NCBI RefSeq assembly: GCF_000485595.1
Contig: NW_014577393.1
Span: forward strand, 154,609-218,608
DNA from: Priapulus caudatus
Lineage: Eukaryota > Priapulida > Priapulimorpha > Priapulimorphida > Priapulidae
Length of the DNA: 64,000 nucleotides
Direction: 5' to 3'
Under the pieces are notes generated by a model. The model had not been told where the DNA came from. It saw only the letters and a program-made list of their open reading frames with translations, and did not search any database. A program made the position numbers and the translations under genes. Positions within the stretch are counted from its first letter, which is position 1. Every line of letters begins with the position of its first letter. Of the stretch, positions 59,999 through 64,000 are shown piece after piece.

Positions 59999-62780
59999 GC
60001 TGCGAAGTGTGCAGGGACGTCGCTTTGTCCGTCGCCACCAGAATCAGCGCCATCTGGGGACAATCCCGCAAAACAGGATCTCATCGTTTACTTTGCGTTC
60101 ACATCTCATATTGCTGGTTGTTGTTACCTGGCATTAATGACTTGCTGATTCTCGGTAATGACTCGCAACTTTGGCAACTTGTCTCGTAGAAATGTGATAC
60201 CAGCTTATTTCTATGCTTGGCAGTATCACACTTGTTCGCGCAACAATTCTTGATGCTCATACCTTCCCAGGGCGTACAATGAACGTAGTTCAAGTGACAC
60301 CTCGCTGTTACGAGCAGTGAAGTAATGCAATACAGTGGTGTCACTCCATACACATCCACTGAAGTGGAAATTATAGATGATCAGGCAGGGCATTGAATAC
60401 CCATGCTGATGCAGGCAGGCTTTCTTAGCAAATCGGATGGAAAATAATGCAGCCTGTGCCAGTGCTTAGAATTTGCATTGTACAGTTGATGATGTAGCTA
60501 TGCGAAGATGAAATGTGTGCGTGGTCTAAGAAGCCTCTAATCGCTCGCGTAAAAACAACAGATATCGTGTGTTGTATGCGTATTCTGATCGGGAGGGGGG
60601 GGGCGAAGCGTGGGTTTGTTAGCGTTGTTCACGGTATGAAGAACGCACGACGATGTGTGAAACCATGTACGCAGAAATCTGCAGTCATACCAATCACAGC
60701 AAATAAAACGATGTTCGTGTTCGATTGCGCATGGCCACGTCATAGTGACAGACAGGAACATGTAATAGGGATTTGTTAGTAGGCATCCCTAGTATACACT
60801 AGTTATTATATCGTTGTTAAGACTACAACTGTTACTAGTTGTAGTAAGTGATGGGATCCCTATTATTTACTCTGGATATAGCAATATAGTTGCTCACATG
60901 CTGCTGTAAACGGTTTTAGCGAACCTTTGCGATTTTACCACGCTATAGAAAGTCCATCGCGGTGAACATCTGGAGAATTATCCTCGCTGTGTGGGGAACC
61001 ATATAAAATATAAGCTATACTAAACCAACTATATATATATATATAATATACATATATGCACAGACGGTCATTGAGCACAGTCGTTAAGTGGAAAAACAAG
61101 TTGCATGGCAATGATGGTTATGCATTGTAAATGAACGTGTGATTTGACACGTTTCTATATATTGTAATACATCATATTTTATAATAAAAAATAATGAAAA
61201 TGAACAAATGACATGCAAGCATTCCTTATGATAACATATAACCTTGTTTTTATTATACTGGACAAAATTTTGGTTATTTACAGGATACTGTTATTATTTA
61301 ATGGCGACTGTTTTGCTCCGTCTTTTACACAGAGTCCGATGCAGATGACCCATTTTTCTTATGGATTTTATGGATTTTTCCAGAAGGTTATACAGGTGGG
61401 CATCCGATGGGGTTGACATGTATGCCAACTCGGGTAGTTGTAGGAGTTCCTAGATATGTAGAGGTGACCAGTTCTGAGAGAGGTGGGTAATATGTCCCAG
61501 GTTCACGCACCGGCATCGATTGTATCTGCGATTTCAGTTGTTACATTTGATGAAGAGATGTTATGTAATTTGTATTTATAACGGAATTTCTTATACAACT
61601 CGTTCATACCAAAAATCTCAACAATAAATCGTCACATATATCGAGTACATAGATAGCTGCAGGGCAAGGTATAGCACGTGGTTGTTATCACCTCTCGCAC
61701 ACCACACAAAATGGCCTAAACAACGGTTTGTAATTTTGATATTTGTCATGTTAGCCATGAACGAGACATAAGTAAAGCTTTCATTCAACGAAGTAGGTCT
61801 TCTACATTTAATCGTATCCTATCAAATCCAGTATGTACCATCGTACCTGTTTCCCATCCATAGTTGAAATGGATTTTTGCTTGTTTAGCTAGGCGACTGT
61901 ATAGTCTAGATAACAAACAGTGTACCATAACTCGCAAATTCATCAGCAGAGGAAGATCGAATTTAGCGCTTGATTTGACGTTTAGGGGGTCCTTGTAACG
62001 AGCGATAAGTCGATAGTTAAGATGAGACAGCATTTTAAGGCACGGTTATGTTTCCGCTTATATAAGAGATCGTCTCCAATATGGGGGGAAATCTTGTCAT
62101 AGATCATTTGCAATAAGGAGGGAAATCTTTTCAAAATGGCTGACAGTCCTGCTACAGATGGCTCTGTCACAGTGACCTAGCCAGTTTGCGTCCTATTGCA
62201 CGCCAGCGTCACATGCCTGCTGAAAACCTAACAAAATATATATACAATTAACAACATGTGCGAGATTTTCGTCGGACACAAATCCGATTTATCACATCAT
62301 CTTGGTCGTCATCGTTACAAATCCGTCCGCCACGCTTCCGTCACCTCACGATTAGTCTGCTTCCAAAGCAATGTGTATTAGGCCATCGTACCAGCATGCA
62401 TGCCCTCCTCCCCAGGAAAGAGGGGAACAGCCTTCTCCCCCTCCCACCGACTCATCGCTCAGCAGCGTCCAGCAGAGGGACGAAACAACCACGATTGTTC
62501 TGTAGGATTGCAGCACGCTCTGCTAACAATCCTGTGTACATGCGTCGCTCGCAGACGACCGCCATCGGGCCGCGAACTCGACAACGTCTCAAAACGAATC
62601 ATCGAACACGGCGAGCGAACGCGCGGAGACATGGCGTGACCCTCCGCGCCACGATCCTTCGCTCACAATCACCCCCCCAGAAAAATATTTACACAGGCCT
62701 CTCTCTCTCCCCCATGTGCGCGTGCGGGATGCGTGACACGCGCGCGCTATCTCAGCGAGAATCAGTCCTCGTCATCGACA
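59999..62780. other. Convergent intergenic region between THOC7 and TBC1D22
   Basis: It holds the THOC7 3' end (AATAAA at about 60704 and 61184 are candidate polyadenylation signals) and the TBC1D22 3' flank. Short frames near 61.8-62.2 kb and 62.3-62.8 kb have no recognisable domains, so I do not call genes here. Confidence 0.5.
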
Positions 62781-63800
62781 CTACTTCTTGCCTGCCTTCG
62801 GGTGCAGGTGATTCGGGGCATCGGCAAACATGTACTTGAGTTGGTAGGCCTGCGCCAGTAGCTGGCTCACCTCCTCATTGCCCCAGTGTGCCGTTGGCAG
62901 GTTCTGCAGCAGCAGCATGATGCCCTGCAAGCAATGGTAACGCCATGATGGTATGATGCGTGGAACGACACGGCGACAAAGATACACATGTTGACACCGT
63001 GACCAATCTTACTGTGATGTGCTGTAACAAAGTGATATTACCATGGTAACTCACAACGTAAAATATTGTCAACATGCAAGCCTTATATAGAATACCACAA
63101 TCAACATAAAAGCCTTTTATTAATGTTCTTAACATTATAAATATTGCCACATATTACAGTGAACTTACACGAGACATTTCATTAAAAACATGTGTTTGTA
63201 TGCGTGTGTATTCAAGTATATCAGGTATAATGAATCTCAAATGGTAGACAGTTGAGAATTTTTACACCCGATGTGTATTTCCATGTTCATGATATTACCC
63301 TTACTACAAAAATGTATGCTTGCAATCACTATAATCACTCACCTGAAAATCCTTTTCTTTTTGAATGTCTCTAGAGAATTCCAGCAGTAGAGCTGCACAG
63401 ACATAAAGGTGAAACATGGCAAACCCTTCAGGCTCCGACTGTGAACACAGAACACATGTGATTAGCAGGAGCTTGTATTTACCAGCAATGTTGGCACAAC
63501 CTGTTAAAATCATGAAAATTTACTGAAACGTCTAGACACGAATATGAAAAAAACTTTGATCAAATACAAGCGAAACCATCGCAATTCCCATTTCCCATTT
63601 GTTTGTTTTTAAACATTGATGCATCTTTTACAGTTGCATGATCTACAGTGCACGCTATAGCCCTGACTTTACCTGATATGTGTCCCACAGCCGTATCGTA
63701 CATCGTAGCGGAATTTCTCGCATGAGCAAATTGTTCATCCAGCGAAATGCAAATTGCAGATATTCTACAGAGTTCTTATCCAGGTGTTTGTGTAGCGGGG
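62781..63800 (-). CDS. TBC1D22: TBC1D22-family Rab GTPase-activating protein, last three exons (partial)
   Basis: TBC1D22 proteins carry a TBC domain that stimulates GTP hydrolysis by Rab GTPases, and the vertebrate members act at the Golgi. The exons are 63673-63800 (HLDKNSVEYLQFAFRWMNNL, LMREIPLRCTIRLWDTYQ), 63343-63438 (SEPEGFAMFHLYVCAALLLE, SRDIQKEKDFQ) and 62781-62924 (GIMLLLQNLPTAHWGNEEVS, LLAQAYQLKYMFADAPNHLH, then stop). All phases fit. The FRWMNNLLMRE and IRLWDTY motifs are the end of the TBC domain. The arginine- and glutamine-finger motifs lie beyond the right edge. Whether it equals vertebrate TBC1D22A or B is not decidable. Confidence 0.95.
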
Positions 63801-63924
63801 CTATTATGGAAGAAAATGATAAGCATTAGCAGTAATGATGAGCTGACTACGAGCCTGTGATCTGATCAAGCATCGTTACTGATGGAGACCCTAATTTCTG
63901 AATTTATCTCTCTCATGCAACCCC

Positions 63925-63933
63925 CTCTCTCTG

Positions 63934-64000
<67 letters not shown>
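63925..64000. repeat. (CT)n microsatellite at right edge
   Basis: CT tract in a TBC1D22 intron, continuing past the window. Confidence 0.95.

Noticed and set aside
61785-62170. Possible small gene on the minus strand (MTEPSVAGLSAILKRF...; ...FNYGWETGTMVHTGF)
   Set aside because: Two short frames overlap out of phase, have no recognisable domain and no clear splice sites.

Overview
This window is animal nuclear DNA from a genome assembly. It is intron-rich, has GT-AG introns with clean phases, carries many microsatellites and minisatellites, and has several N gaps. The genes are bilaterian and the repeats look like those of marine invertebrates, but I cannot name the phylum. Four multi-exon genes can be read with confidence. 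From left to right they are: (1) the 5' two-thirds of a KDM5/JARID1 histone H3K4 demethylase (minus strand, start codon at 14628, running off the left edge inside the JmjC domain); (2) a complete ataxin-7 (ATXN7, SAGA deubiquitinase-module subunit) coding sequence of 10 exons and 794 codons (minus strand, 56613 to 20463); (3) a complete THOC7 (THO/TREX mRNA-export subunit) coding sequence of 8 exons and 197 codons (plus strand, 56906 to 59998); (4) the last three exons of a TBC1D22-type Rab GTPase-activating protein (minus strand, 63800 to 62781, entering from the right edge).

ATXN7 and THOC7 stand head to head with only 292 bp between their start codons. A full CRE octamer lies in that interval, and the interval is the obvious candidate for a shared bidirectional promoter. 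The same divergent pair is adjacent in human (3p14), so this is probably a very old gene neighbourhood. KDM5 lies downstream of ATXN7 on the same strand, so a histone demethylase, a SAGA subunit and an mRNA-export subunit are neighbours here.

Layout: 1-14628 KDM5, with its introns full of minisatellites, small inverted-repeat transposons and a duplicated exon-2 segment; 14629-20462 KDM5 upstream and ATXN7 downstream region; 20463-56613 ATXN7, with a very long intron 3 (38490-54306) holding CAG-rich, CA-rich and other satellite DNA plus a 931-bp gap, and a disturbed intron 7 (22773-35538); 56614-56905 divergent promoter; 56906-59998 THOC7; 59999-62780 intergenic; 62781-64000 TBC1D22.

Much of the odd-looking sequence is best explained as unpolished long-read gap filling. 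Stretches at 3.5-6.6 kb, 12.2-13.1 kb, 22.9-35.4 kb and 40-47 kb carry dense random indels. The block 22935-35420 inside ATXN7 intron 7 appears to have been inserted in the wrong orientation: its left 4 kb is an error-laden reverse complement of the ATXN7 exon 4-7 region, and its right end is a minisatellite in the opposite orientation to the same minisatellite beside exon 8. KDM5 exons 2 and 3 are also in the wrong order, next to a degraded copy of the exon-2 segment. Long open frames over tandem repeats (for example in 5-6.6 kb, 27-28 kb and 40-44 kb) are periodicity artefacts and are not annotated as genes.
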